A DNA stretch of 64,000 nt from Streptomyces sp. NBC_01445. GTDB taxonomy: Bacteria > Actinomycetota > Actinomycetes > Streptomycetales > Streptomycetaceae. Positions 1-8,464 of the stretch are shown piece by piece. The stretch lies in contig NZ_CP109485.1 of NCBI RefSeq assembly GCF_035918235.1, positions 3,348,001-3,412,000 on the forward strand. Direction: 5' to 3'. Below the pieces are notes generated by a model that did not search any database, was not told where the DNA came from, and worked only from the letters and a program-made list of their open reading frames with translations. How positions within the stretch are numbered: the first letter of the stretch is position 1; each line of letters starts with the position of its first letter. The position numbers were made by a program, and so were the translations under genes.

Positions 1-622
1 TGCAAAGGACACCGGCTGCGCCGACGGCGAGCGCGCCCCAGGCCACGAACTTCCGTGCCCTGCCCCGCCCTTGCCGCATCCCGGCGGCGGCCCTCGCGGC
101 GCGCCGCACCGCGAGGAACGCGGCGCCCGCGGAGGCGAGCAGAGTGATGGCGACGCCGGACGTGAGGGCGACGGGACCGAATACGTGGCTGACGCCGTCG
201 GCGACCTGGCCGCTGTCCTTGAACACGTCGAGCAGGGCCTGGCCGCCGAGCATCGCGGGCCCGACGGCGAGCGCCGAACCGGCGAGGGCGACGATCACGG
301 ACTCGCCGACGATCAGGCGCTTGATCTGGGCGGGGGTGGCGCCGGTGTTGCGCAGGAGGGCGATCTCGTCGCCTCGCTGACGGACGTTGACGGTCAGGGT
401 GGAGGCGACGGCGAAGAACACGAGGAGCGTCCCGTAGCCGCCGACGACACTCGCCGCGGTGGTGAGGGTCTCGGCGCTGACGCGGTCGACGCCGGCGGCG
501 CCCGCCGTGTCGTGCAGCGAGTTGAACGTCATGATGATCGCCGCGCCGAGGAAGGCCGACAGGAGCGTCGCGAGGAGGCGTCCGGGGCGCAGCCGGACGG
601 AGCGCAGGGCGAGTGCGAACAT
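1..622 (-). CDS. ABC transporter permease, FtsX/MacB-like (3' end outside window)
   Basis: Membrane subunit of an ABC transporter, incomplete because it runs off the left edge. The reading frame starts at the ATG at 622 (MFALALRSVRLRPGRLLATL) and shows the N-terminal FtsX-type helix. After it comes a stretch resembling the FtsX core (VRQRGDEIALLRNTGATPAQIKRLIVGE), which is the usual 'lineage' motif of MacB-like permeases, then further hydrophobic segments. It begins only 3 bases after the stop of the upstream ATPase gene, so the two are one operon and one transporter. The substrate cannot be told. These systems usually export peptides, antibiotics or lipoproteins, or act as mechanotransmitters. 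Confidence 0.85.
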   Translation of the reverse strand, partial: MFALALRSVRLRPGRLLATLLSAFLGAAIIMTFNSLHDTAGAAGVDRVSAETLTTAASVVGGYGTLLVFFAVASTLTVNVRQRGDEIALLRNTGATPAQIKRLIVGESVIVALAGSALAVGPAMLGGQALLDVFKDSGQVADGVSHVFGPVALTSGVAITLLASAGAAFLAVRRAARAAAGMRQGRGRARKFVAWGALAVGAAGVLC

Positions 623-625
623 CCC

Positions 626-1426
626 TCACACCCCCGCCGGCGTGCTGTCGCCGAGGTGCGCGAGGCGTTCGGCCACGGCGTCGACGGTGGGGGCGGTCAT
701 CTCCCCGGCGAGGCGGCCGTCCGCGAGGAAGAGCACGGAGTCCGCGTACGAGGCGGCGACCGGGTCGTGCGTCACCATGACGACGGTCCTGCCGTGCAGG
801 CGCACGGCTTCCTGCAGGAGGCGCAGGACGTCGCGCGCGCTGCGGGTGTCGAGGGCGCCGGTCGGTTCGTCCGCGAAGATCACGGCGGGTTCGGTGACGA
901 GGGCGCGGGCGATGGCGACGCGCTGGCGCTGGCCGCCGGAGAGCTGGTCGGGGCGGTGGCCGAGCCGGTCGCCGAGGCCGACCTGGGTGAGGATGTCCTG
1001 GGCGCGGGCCCGGTTGACACGCCGCCCGGCGAGCCTGAGCGGCAGGGTGGTGTTCTGCGCGACGGTCAGCGTCGGCAGCAGGTTGTACTGCTGGAAGACG
1101 AAGCCGATCCGGCGGCGGCGGAACTTGGTGAGGGCCGCCTCGGTGCCGCCCGTCATCTCCTCGCCGTCGACCATCACGATGCCGCTGTCGGGCCGGTCGA
1201 GTCCGGCCGCGCACTGCAGGAGCGTGGACTTGCCGGAGCCGGAGGGCCCCATCACTGCGGTGAACGTCCCGGCCCGCAGGCTGAGGGTCACGTCGTCGAG
1301 TGCGGTGACGGCGTTCTCGGCGCCCTCTCCGGCCCCGTACGTCTTGCTGACCTTGACGAGGCGCAGGGCCTCGCCGCCGTGCCCTGCCGGTCCGCTGCCG
1401 CCGGCTCGGCCCGTACGTCGGAACAT
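626..1426 (-). CDS. ABC transporter ATP-binding protein, LolD/MacB type
   Basis: Cytoplasmic ATPase of 266 residues that powers the permease encoded just downstream. It has Walker A GPSGSGKST (about residue 61), the signature LSGGQRQRVAIARAL and Walker B followed by DEPTGALD. The DEPTG motif and the Q-loop FVFQQYNLLPTLT are typical of the MacB/LolD family that pairs with FtsX-type permeases. The start at 1426 is preceded by a good ribosome site (GGGGAGAG, about 6 bases upstream). Family assignment is firm; substrate is unknown. Confidence 0.93.
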   Translation of the reverse strand: MFRRTGRAGGSGPAGHGGEALRLVKVSKTYGAGEGAENAVTALDDVTLSLRAGTFTAVMGPSGSGKSTLLQCAAGLDRPDSGIVMVDGEEMTGGTEAALTKFRRRRIGFVFQQYNLLPTLTVAQNTTLPLRLAGRRVNRARAQDILTQVGLGDRLGHRPDQLSGGQRQRVAIARALVTEPAVIFADEPTGALDTRSARDVLRLLQEAVRLHGRTVVMVTHDPVAASYADSVLFLADGRLAGEMTAPTVDAVAERLAHLGDSTPAGV

Positions 1427-1577
1427 GGTCTCTCCCCGTCCACCGTCGTTGTCACGGCGCTGTCTGCGCCATGACTACGACGTTAGGGACGGCGGCGTTC
1501 CCGCACATGGGGCGTACCGCCCGGACCTCGGGTGTTGCTACGTACACCCCGCACATACGGGTGCCCGGTGGGCCGGG

Positions 1578-1979
1578 TCAGGTGAGGTCGATGTGCACGT
1601 TGGTCGACTTCACGCGGGCGATGGCCTGCATGCCCACTTCGAGGCCGAGCTCCTCGACCGCCTCGCGGGTCAGGAGCGAGACGAGCCGGTGCGGGCCCGC
1701 CTGGATCTCGACCTGGGCCGCCACGTCGCCGAGCTTCACGCCGGTGACGATGCCGGGGAAGGCATTGCGCGCGGAGGTGTACGAGGCGTCCTCGTCGTCG
1801 CCGCCCGACTGGCCGACCTCGATCGAGAACGCCGCCAGGTCCTGGCCGCGGATCAGGCGGCGGCCGCCCTCGTCGCGGTGGGTGGCGACGCGGCCCGCGT
1901 CCGCCCAGCGGCGTGCCGTGTCGGGGCTGACGCCGAGCAGACGCGCCGCCTGCCCGATGGTGTAGGACTGCATGCGCAA
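1578..1979 (-). CDS. molybdate-binding regulator-like protein (MerR-type HTH plus TOBE/Mop domain)
   Basis: 133 residues. Residues 5-55 form an excisionase/MerR-like helix-turn-helix (YTIGQAARLLGVSPDTARRW). Residues 70-133 form a TOBE/Mop domain (ARNAFPGIVTGVKLGDVAAQ, ending STNVHIDL) that binds molybdate or tungstate oxyanions in ModE/Mop proteins. This HTH-TOBE architecture is common in actinobacteria and is usually annotated as a molybdopterin-binding or molybdate-responsive regulator. No modABC genes are visible nearby in the window, so the regulatory target is unknown. Confidence 0.85.
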   Translation of the reverse strand: MRMQSYTIGQAARLLGVSPDTARRWADAGRVATHRDEGGRRLIRGQDLAAFSIEVGQSGGDDEDASYTSARNAFPGIVTGVKLGDVAAQVEIQAGPHRLVSLLTREAVEELGLEVGMQAIARVKSTNVHIDLT

Positions 1980-2045
1980 AAGACTATGCGGCGGCCCGAC
2001 GCCCGGTCACATTCCCCCGTCACGCCCCGAAGACAGACCCCGAAG

Positions 2046-3257
2046 TCACACCCCTGAAGGCACCACGCTGCGTCCCGTCTCGTGGGCGTACAGCGTCGTG
2101 CGGTCGCGCAGGGCCGCGTGCACCGCCATCTGCGCGTCGCGGCGGCGCTGGGCCGGGCCGTCGGGCAGGTGCAGCACGCCGGCGTTGCCGCGGGAGCCGC
2201 GCTGGATCTCGGCCGTGCGCGGGATGCGCAGGGACTCGTAGTGGGCGAGGCGGGTGCCGGTCGGCTCGTCGGCCGGGGCGGCGAGGCAGGCCGCCAGGTC
2301 CATCGCGTCCTCGATGGCCTGGTTGGCGCCCTGTGCCATGAACGGCAGCATCGGGTGCGCCGCGTCGCCGAGGAGCGTGATGTGACGGCTCGACCACTGC
2401 CGCAGCGGCGGCCGGTCGTGGAGCGCCCACTGATGGGTCACGTCGACGGCCTCGACGATGTCGGAGACCAGGCCGGTCCAGGAGCCGAACGCGCGGCGCA
2501 GCTCCTCCGGGTCGCCGGGCGCCGACCACGACTCGGGCGGCGCGTCCGTCATGGGGACGGTCGCGGCGAAGCTGAGGTAGCGGCCGCCGGACACCGGGTA
2601 GCAGACGAAGTGCCCGCCGGGGCCGAGCCAGAGCCGCACGAGGGCCGCACGCGCCTCGTCGGGGAGCCGGTCGACGGGGACGAGGCCCCGGTAGATGCCG
2701 AGCCCCGCGAAGACCGGCACGTCGCGCAGGAACGTCTCGCGGACGGTCGAGTGGATCCCGTCGGCCCCGACCACGACCTCCGCGTCGCGGACGGTGCCGT
2801 CCTCGAAGGTCAGCCGGGCACCGTCATCGCCCAACTCCTCGGCGCTGCCCAGGCGTTGGCCGAGTCGCAGACTGTCGCGGTCGACCAGTGAGAGCAGCGC
2901 CTCGTGCAGATGCGCACGGTGGATCGCGTAGTACGGCGCCCCGAACATCCGCTCGCAGTCATCGCCGAGCGGGGTACGGGCGATGGGGCGGCCGGTCCAG
3001 CCGCGTACTTCCATCGCCTCGATGCGCACGGCGTGCTCGCGCAGCGCCGGGCCGAGGCCCAGGCGCAGCAGCGGCCTGATGGCGTTCGGCGAGAGCTGGA
3101 CGCCCGCCCCCACCTCCGCGAGGCGCCGGGTCTGCTCGAAGACCACGTACGGCAGGTCGTGCGCGGCCAGCGCGCCGGCCAGTGCCAGGCCTCCGATGCC
3201 CGCGCCGACCACAGTGATCCGCGGCCGTTCCCCTTCGCCCACTTCCCCGAACCGCAC
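2046..3257 (-). CDS. FAD-dependent monooxygenase, class A (salicylate hydroxylase-like)
   Basis: Predicted soluble flavoprotein hydroxylase of about 403 residues. Near the N terminus is the dinucleotide-binding GAGIGG motif (ITVVGAGIGGLALAGAL). A DG-type motif lies mid-protein (VVGADGIHSTVR), and the FAD ribose-binding GDAAHPMLPFMAQGANQAIED is near residue 300, all diagnostic of NAD(P)H-dependent aromatic hydroxylases. The frame is open to 3407, but the upstream 50 codons do not look like protein, so I use the GTG at 3257; the GTG at 3242 is an alternative. It stands alone between a regulator and a divergent ABC operon. An aromatic substrate is inferred from the family only. Confidence 0.85.
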   Translation of the reverse strand: MRFGEVGEGERPRITVVGAGIGGLALAGALAAHDLPYVVFEQTRRLAEVGAGVQLSPNAIRPLLRLGLGPALREHAVRIEAMEVRGWTGRPIARTPLGDDCERMFGAPYYAIHRAHLHEALLSLVDRDSLRLGQRLGSAEELGDDGARLTFEDGTVRDAEVVVGADGIHSTVRETFLRDVPVFAGLGIYRGLVPVDRLPDEARAALVRLWLGPGGHFVCYPVSGGRYLSFAATVPMTDAPPESWSAPGDPEELRRAFGSWTGLVSDIVEAVDVTHQWALHDRPPLRQWSSRHITLLGDAAHPMLPFMAQGANQAIEDAMDLAACLAAPADEPTGTRLAHYESLRIPRTAEIQRGSRGNAGVLHLPDGPAQRRRDAQMAVHAALRDRTTLYAHETGRSVVPSGV

Positions 3258-3545
3258 GTCTGGGACCGCCTTCCGCGTCGCTGTGTACCGGCCATGTGCG
3301 CGGCGGTGCGAGAGGCCCGGTGGCCCGGGGTCCCGCCCTTCGCCGCTCCCTGAGCATCGGCGGCTCCCGGCCCGCGCGGCAACGCCCGCCACCTTCTGAC
3401 CTGACAACTGTCGCCGCTTGCGTGACGTCCGTCATCGGAACCGGGCCACGGCCGCTCAACGGCCCCTGGCCGGGCCTAACTTCCTGGTGACAGCGAGATC
3501 TGACGACGCCGGGAGGCACACAGTGACGGAAGCGGAGGGACCGCG

Positions 3546-4532
3546 GTGACCGCGGTGGCCGTGGAGGGCCTGCGCAAGCGCTACGGGGACCACGAGGCCG
3601 TACGCGGCGTCGACTTCACCGTCTCGGACGGGGAGATCTTCGCCCTGCTCGGACCGAACGGCGCGGGCAAGACCACCACACTGGAGATCCTCGAGGGCTT
3701 CCGCGGCCGGGACGGCGGGAGTGTCGAGGTGCTCGGGCGCGACCCGGGCAAGAAGGCGGACGGCAAGTGGCTGCGCGGGCAGATCGGGCTCGTGCTCCAG
3801 GACATCGCCGTCGAGCCGTATCTGTCGGTGCGCGAGACGATCGCGCGTAACGCCGGCTACTACCCCGCGCCCCGCGGCATCGACGAGGTCATCGACCTGG
3901 TCGGGCTCGACGAGAAGCGCGACGCGAAGGTGAAGGACCTGTCCGGCGGGCAGAAGCGACGGCTCGACCTGGCGCTCGGCGTCGTCGGCAACCCGCAGCT
4001 CCTCTTCCTCGACGAGCCGACGACGGGCTTCGACCCGAACGCGCGGCGCGGCGCCTGGGAGGTCGTCAAGAACCTGCGGGACGCGGGCACCACCATCGTC
4101 CTGACCACGCACTACATGGACGAGGCGCAGGCGCTCGCCGACTCGGTCGCCGTGATCGCGGGCGGCGAGATCGTCGCAGCGGGCACGCCCGACACGCTGG
4201 GCGGCCGGGACAGCGCGCTGGCCCGGATCCGCTTCCTGCTGCCGCACGGCGCGGCCCTCACCGACGTGCCGCTGCCGGTGAGCGATGTGCAGGAAGGCCT
4301 GGTCACGGCGGAGTCGGACGAGCCGACGGCCGCGCTGCACCGGCTGACCGAGTGGGCGCTGGGCCGCGGCACCCCGCTGGAGCGCCTGACCGTGGAGCAG
4401 CCCACGCTCGAGGACATCTATCTGGGTCTGACCAGCAAGTACGCGGAACAGGAAGCATCCTCGCCGTCCTCCGAACGCGGGCGCGGGCCGTCCTCGCGGC
4501 GAGGGCGCCGACCCGGACGGAGCCGCTCATGA
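3546..4532 (+). CDS. ABC transporter ATP-binding protein, DrrA-like
   Basis: ATPase of 328 residues for an ABC-2 type drug or lipid exporter. Walker A is GPNGAGKTT, the signature is LSGGQKRRLDLALG, and Walker B leads into DEPTTGFDP. The C-terminal about 90 residues match the DrrA-type extension. It starts at a GTG after GGAGGGACCGCG. Its stop overlaps the start of the permease gene by 4 bases (ATGA), so the two products are made together. It lies 1.5 kb from the RiPP biosynthetic operon, on the opposite strand, and could export its product. That link is inference, since such exporters are common. Confidence 0.93.
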   Translation: MTAVAVEGLRKRYGDHEAVRGVDFTVSDGEIFALLGPNGAGKTTTLEILEGFRGRDGGSVEVLGRDPGKKADGKWLRGQIGLVLQDIAVEPYLSVRETIARNAGYYPAPRGIDEVIDLVGLDEKRDAKVKDLSGGQKRRLDLALGVVGNPQLLFLDEPTTGFDPNARRGAWEVVKNLRDAGTTIVLTTHYMDEAQALADSVAVIAGGEIVAAGTPDTLGGRDSALARIRFLLPHGAALTDVPLPVSDVQEGLVTAESDEPTAALHRLTEWALGRGTPLERLTVEQPTLEDIYLGLTSKYAEQEASSPSSERGRGPSSRRGRRPGRSRS

Positions 4533-5341
4533 CCACCCTGACCCCGACCACGGCCGCCGGCGCCGGGCGCACCGCGCGCACCGAGCGGAGCCCCCTGGCG
4601 CTGCTCGGCCACCAGATCCGTTACGAGCAGCTGTCGTTCTGGCGCAACCCGCAGTCGATGGTGTTCACGTTCGTGCTGCCGATCGTGATCATCGCGATCT
4701 TCGGCGCGGTGTTCAGCGGCAGCGCCGACGACAAGTTCTTCTTCGGCCTGTCCGGCATGCAGTACTACACGCCGACGATCGCCGCGGTGTCCGTACTGGG
4801 CGCCTGTTACGGGCAGTTGGCGATCGTCCTCGCGATGCGCCGGCAGACCGGTGTGCTCAAGCGGCTGCACGCGACGCCGCTGCCGGCCTGGGTCTACTTC
4901 ACGGGCCTGCTCGTGCACTGCATCGTCGTGAGCGTCGTCGACGTCGCGCTGGTCATCGGGATCGGCTCGCTGTACGACGTGCCGCTGCCGACGCACTGGG
5001 GCGCGATCATGGTGACCCTTGTACTCGGCGCGGCGAGCTTCTGCGCGCTCGGCGTGGGCGTCGCCTCGCTCATCAAGAACTCGGAAGCGGCGCCCGCCGT
5101 GGTGCAGTTCATCCAGTTCCCGCTGGTGTTCATCTCGGGCAGCTACTTCCCGATCCACTCCGAGGTCCTCAACAACATCGCCGGGCTGCTCCCGGTGAAG
5201 CCGTTCAACGACGCGATGCTGGCGCCGTTCGCGCAGAACTCCGGCTACCAGTGGCGCGACCTGGCCGTCCTCGCGGCCTGGGGTGTCATCGGCGCCCTGA
5301 TCGCGGTGCGCAGCTTCCGCTGGGACCCGCGGCCGGAGTAG
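4529..5341 (+). CDS. ABC-2 type transporter permease, DrrB-like
   Basis: Integral membrane partner of the preceding ATPase, 270 residues with about six hydrophobic segments. Examples are SMVFTFVLPIVIIAIFGAVF, the AAVSVLGACYGQLAIVLAM region and the final VLAAWGVIGALIAV. The short motif 'SGSYFPIHS' before the last loop is typical of ABC-2 permeases. The ATG at 4529 overlaps the ATPase stop, and a hairpin terminator follows. Together they form a two-gene efflux system. Substrate unknown. Confidence 0.92.
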   Translation: MTTLTPTTAAGAGRTARTERSPLALLGHQIRYEQLSFWRNPQSMVFTFVLPIVIIAIFGAVFSGSADDKFFFGLSGMQYYTPTIAAVSVLGACYGQLAIVLAMRRQTGVLKRLHATPLPAWVYFTGLLVHCIVVSVVDVALVIGIGSLYDVPLPTHWGAIMVTLVLGAASFCALGVGVASLIKNSEAAPAVVQFIQFPLVFISGSYFPIHSEVLNNIAGLLPVKPFNDAMLAPFAQNSGYQWRDLAVLAAWGVIGALIAVRSFRWDPRPE

Positions 5342-5369
5342 GCCGCGCGCCGTACCCCGCACACGGCTT

Positions 5370-5391
5370 GGGGGCCTCCTCGGAGGCCCCC
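5370..5391 (+). terminator. hairpin terminator after the DrrAB-like operon
   Basis: Inverted repeat GGGGGCCTCC / GGAGGCCCCC with a 2-base centre, 28 bases after the permease stop. There is no T-run, as usual for Streptomyces. It lies 46 bases upstream of the YceI start, so it may reduce rather than abolish read-through. Confidence 0.6.
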
Positions 5392-5436
5392 TCGGCACTC
5401 CGCCCCACCCCCCACTCCCCGAAGGGAACCCCTCGC

Positions 5437-5967
5437 ATGTCCCTCACTGAACCGCACACGCGCACCGCGCCGGCCGACCTCGCCGGTGCCTGGGCCCTCG
5501 AACCCTCCGCCAGTTCCGTCGAGTTCACCGGCCGGCACTTTCTCCTCCTCCCGGTGACCGGGTCGATGCCGGTGCGCTCCGGCGCCGCGGAACTCGACGG
5601 CGACGGCCGTCTCGCGCACCTCGACGTCGCGCTCGACGCGGCCGGCTTCACGACCGGCAACCCGCGCCGGGACGACGCCGTCCGCGGCCCCGCCTTCCTC
5701 GACGCGGAGCGCCATCCGCTCCTGCGCTTCGACGGTGAGTCCCTCGCCGCGGCCGGCGAGCCGTGGACCGTCCCGGGTCAGCTGTCCGTCAAGGGCCGCG
5801 CGGTGCCGCTGGTCCTCACGGTCGACGAGGTCGTCCCGGAGGGCGCCCGCACGCTGGTCCGCGCGTCGGCGACGGTCGACCGGCACGCGTACGGCGTGAG
5901 CGCGATGCGGGCGATGGTGGGTCCCCGGCTGCGGGTGCGGGTGACGGCGGTGTTCGTACGCGCCTGA
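5437..5967 (+). CDS. YceI family protein
   Basis: 176 residues with the lipocalin-like YceI fold. The family begins with WALEPSASSVEFTGRHFLLLPVTG and continues with the usual beta-strand pattern (GRLAHLDVALDAAGFTTGNPRRD, FLDAERHPLLRF, QLSVKGRAVPL, RASATVDRHAYGV). YceI proteins bind polyisoprenoid or amphiphilic ligands. No signal peptide is visible, so this one is probably cytoplasmic. The start is the ATG at 5437, preceded by GAAGGGAA. It converges on the RiPP operon, separated by a strong shared terminator. Confidence 0.88.
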   Translation: MSLTEPHTRTAPADLAGAWALEPSASSVEFTGRHFLLLPVTGSMPVRSGAAELDGDGRLAHLDVALDAAGFTTGNPRRDDAVRGPAFLDAERHPLLRFDGESLAAAGEPWTVPGQLSVKGRAVPLVLTVDEVVPEGARTLVRASATVDRHAYGVSAMRAMVGPRLRVRVTAVFVRA

Positions 5968-5988
5968 TCCACGTGCGGCGCAACACGA

Positions 5989-6019
5989 AGGCCCGGCCGG
6001 TGATTCACCGGCCGGGCCT
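5989..6019. terminator. bidirectional hairpin terminator between yceI-like gene and RiPP operon
   Basis: Perfect 13-bp inverted repeat AGGCCCGGCCGGT / ACCGGCCGGGCCT with a 5-base loop, placed between two converging genes. It can stop transcripts from both sides and marks one boundary of the RiPP operon. Confidence 0.75.
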
Positions 6020-6038
6020 CGTTGTGCGTGCTCCCGGG

Positions 6039-6929
6039 TCAGGCGAGGGCGCCCTCCGCGACCGGGAAGACATGCGCCAGCCACGCGTAGTTGCGCAGCT
6101 CCTCGAGGAGGCTCAGGCCCAGGCGGTTGTGGAGCATGTGGGCGTGCGAGAAGAGGATCATTCCGGGGTGGGTCGGCGACTTCGCCCGGATGTCGCCGGT
6201 GAGAGCGGCGAGCCCGTCGTGCCAGTGCGCGAACGGGCCGTGGGCGAGCGGGTCCACGGGCTTGGCCCCGGCGTCCCTGGTGATGGTCGTCAGTGAGTCG
6301 AGGAGCTCGTCCGGGTAGCCGGCCTCCCCGGCCCAGGCGCGCCAGGCGCCCAGACCGTGCGCGTAGAAGTAGCCGCGTTCCGCCGTGTCGCCCAGGGCCG
6401 CGGCGGCGGCCATGGTGCCGCGCAGGGCGAGCAGGGCGCGCTGCCGCTGCGAGGGGGCCTTCGGCGCGAGGCGCAGGACGAGTTCGCTGGAGAGGCGGAA
6501 CAGGTCCTCGGTGGCGGGCATCAGGGCGGGGCCGCCGTAGCGGTCGAACTCGGGCTCGTAGTCGGCGCGGTGGACGCCGGGCGCCAGCATGGCCCGTACG
6601 TGCCGGTCGTCGCCCTGCTCGCCCGCCGAGGCGAGCGCTCCCGCGCCTTCGAGGTAGGCGTCGGGGTCGAGGGGCTCCTCGCCGGGCCGGAGCGCGCCGG
6701 CGTCGGCGAGCCGGACGCGCAGCACCTCCTCGACGTGGTCATACGTATCCGGGTCCAGGTCCCCTATCCGCAGCCGTAGATGCGGCCCCGCTTGCCAGTA
6801 GCGGATGAAGAACCAGGGTGTGCCTGGGGCGAGTTCGCCGATCATGGGGCCGATCACGTCGGTCAGGACGCGGTCGTGCGCGGACCGGGCGGTGGTGGCG
6901 AGGTGGAGGTGCCACGAGCTCCATGTCAT
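6039..6929 (-). CDS. LanB C-terminal-like protein (thiopeptide-type biosynthesis domain)
   Basis: 296 residues, the stand-alone 'thiopeptide-type bacteriocin biosynthesis' domain related to the C-terminal elimination domain of LanB dehydratases. The hallmark WFFIRYWQAGPHLRLRIGDL is at residues 39-58. The C-terminal half carries MLHNRLGLSLLEELRNYAWL, which matches the 'HMxxNRLGL...E..' end of this family. In thiopeptide pathways such proteins either eliminate glutamate from glutamylated Ser/Thr to give dehydroamino acids or catalyse the [4+2] cyclisation forming the pyridine. Its small size and classic motif favour glutamate elimination (TbtC-like); this is inference. It is the last gene of the six-gene operon. 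Confidence 0.85.
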   Translation of the reverse strand: MTWSSWHLHLATTARSAHDRVLTDVIGPMIGELAPGTPWFFIRYWQAGPHLRLRIGDLDPDTYDHVEEVLRVRLADAGALRPGEEPLDPDAYLEGAGALASAGEQGDDRHVRAMLAPGVHRADYEPEFDRYGGPALMPATEDLFRLSSELVLRLAPKAPSQRQRALLALRGTMAAAAALGDTAERGYFYAHGLGAWRAWAGEAGYPDELLDSLTTITRDAGAKPVDPLAHGPFAHWHDGLAALTGDIRAKSPTHPGMILFSHAHMLHNRLGLSLLEELRNYAWLAHVFPVAEGALA

Positions 6930-6961
6930 GAGGTCTCCCTGAGTGGTCGGGGCGTGGGCGG

Positions 6962-8464
6962 TCACAGCCGCAGGTCCAGGAGTGCGCCGCCCGAGTCCTG
7001 CGGGGCGCCGACGACGACGGAGAGGACGATCGTCTCGTCCGGGTCGAGGCCGAGGACGCGTTGCGTGGGGATCTCCTTGAACGCGCGGACGGGCCGGGCG
7101 AAGAGGCCGGAGGCCGCCGCCGAGAGGCACAGGCCGTGGGCGGCCCAGCCGACGGCGTGCTGCGCGGCGCCCCACCCGGCCGGGCCCGAGCGGGCGAACA
7201 GGTCGCGGGGGCGCACGGAGAAGAACACGGTCATGGGCGCGTGCCGGATGCGGCAGCCGTTGACGGGCGAGACGCCGTACCCGTAGTGCTCCTCCAGGCG
7301 GGCGGGCGCTTCGGGGTCGGCGCGCAGGAGGCGGGCGCCGCCCGGGACCGCACGGTGGACGCCGTCCTCGTGGCCGTCGATGCCCTGGACGACGGCGGTG
7401 ACGTTCACGGCGTCGAAGGCCGCCGCGAGGTCGGGCCCAGGGGGCGGTACGGCGAGCCACCGCAGCGCGGTGTCGAACGCCTCGGCGGGGAGGCGGGCGC
7501 GGCGGCCGCTCATGCCGTGCAGGGCGCGGGGCATGCGCCCGGAGTGCCGCTGCCACAGGAGCTCCGCCCAGTTCGGGACGGTGCGCGAGGGGGGCAGCTC
7601 CCGCGGGATCGCGCGGCCGACCGGCACAGGTGAACTGTCGTACGTCTGCTGCCTGTTGACGCGCACGAGGTCGGCGAGGGACGGGTCGCGCAGGTCGGGT
7701 ACGGCCGCGCGACGCCGTACGGGCAGGAGCGGCGCCGGGTCGCCGATGTCGAGGGTGAGCGGCAGCGACCACTCCCACGCCGGGTCGAGCCCGAGGTCCC
7801 CCAGGAGTTCGTGCCCGTCGGGGCCGGGCAGCGAAAGCCGGGCGGGTACGTCGAACAGCTCGAAACCCACACCCAACGCCCGCAGCACGATGCCGAGTTC
7901 GAGCGCGACCAGCGAGCCCCTGAACCACTTGTAGGCGGCGGGGACCGACGTGTAGCGGCCGGTGAGGGCGATCCGGCGCGGCGCGCCCCCGTCCGGCTCA
8001 CCGGTCAGCGCGTGCCGGTCAGGATCGAGGACACGCCAGGGCGCCCCGCCACTGCCCCCGGCCACGAACGCGTGCACGGGGAAGAGGCAGCGCGGAGAGG
8101 CGTAGGGGCGGTGGTCGTTGTACGGGTTCTCGGGCTCGCGGCGCTGCGGGCCGAACGCGGTGATCAGCGCGCGGGCCAGGCGGTCCGGCACGTCGCGCGG
8201 CGACGGGAGCGCGGGGTAGGGCATGGCCTCCAGCAGGTCGACGGTGCCGAGCGGGAGGGTCTCGCGTGGGGCGCCCGCGCGCGGAGGCTCGGGCGGGACG
8301 TGTGTGTCCGGGGGAGGTTCCGGGGTCCAGGTCCACGGGGGCGGCTCGGGCCGGTCGGCGCCGGCGCCGTACGCGTACCAGAGGGGTTCGCGCGCGATGC
8401 TGTTGTCGCCTTCGGGGCCCGGCAGTTCCACGGGGGAACGCCGGGCCGGCGCGGGGGCGGTCAC
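6962..8464 (-). CDS. nitroreductase-like azoline dehydrogenase of the RiPP cluster
   Basis: 500 residues with two nitroreductase-like halves. The first has SPRCLFPVHAFVAGG and a KWFRGSLVALELGIVLRALG helix. The second has WGAAQHAVGWAAHGLCLSAA and PVRAFKEIPTQRVLGLDPDE, typical of FMN-binding TOMM dehydrogenases (McbC/SagB/TbtE type) that oxidise thiazolines or oxazolines to azoles. The start is the GTG at 8464, overlapping the stop of the YcaO gene (GTGA); the 37 codons further upstream are GC-rich shadow. The N-terminal 60 residues are Pro-rich and disordered-looking. The locus has a second candidate dehydrogenase (17177-18733), so a division of labour or a non-catalytic role for one is possible. 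Confidence 0.8.
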   Translation of the reverse strand: MTAPAPARRSPVELPGPEGDNSIAREPLWYAYGAGADRPEPPPWTWTPEPPPDTHVPPEPPRAGAPRETLPLGTVDLLEAMPYPALPSPRDVPDRLARALITAFGPQRREPENPYNDHRPYASPRCLFPVHAFVAGGSGGAPWRVLDPDRHALTGEPDGGAPRRIALTGRYTSVPAAYKWFRGSLVALELGIVLRALGVGFELFDVPARLSLPGPDGHELLGDLGLDPAWEWSLPLTLDIGDPAPLLPVRRRAAVPDLRDPSLADLVRVNRQQTYDSSPVPVGRAIPRELPPSRTVPNWAELLWQRHSGRMPRALHGMSGRRARLPAEAFDTALRWLAVPPPGPDLAAAFDAVNVTAVVQGIDGHEDGVHRAVPGGARLLRADPEAPARLEEHYGYGVSPVNGCRIRHAPMTVFFSVRPRDLFARSGPAGWGAAQHAVGWAAHGLCLSAAASGLFARPVRAFKEIPTQRVLGLDPDETIVLSVVVGAPQDSGGALLDLRL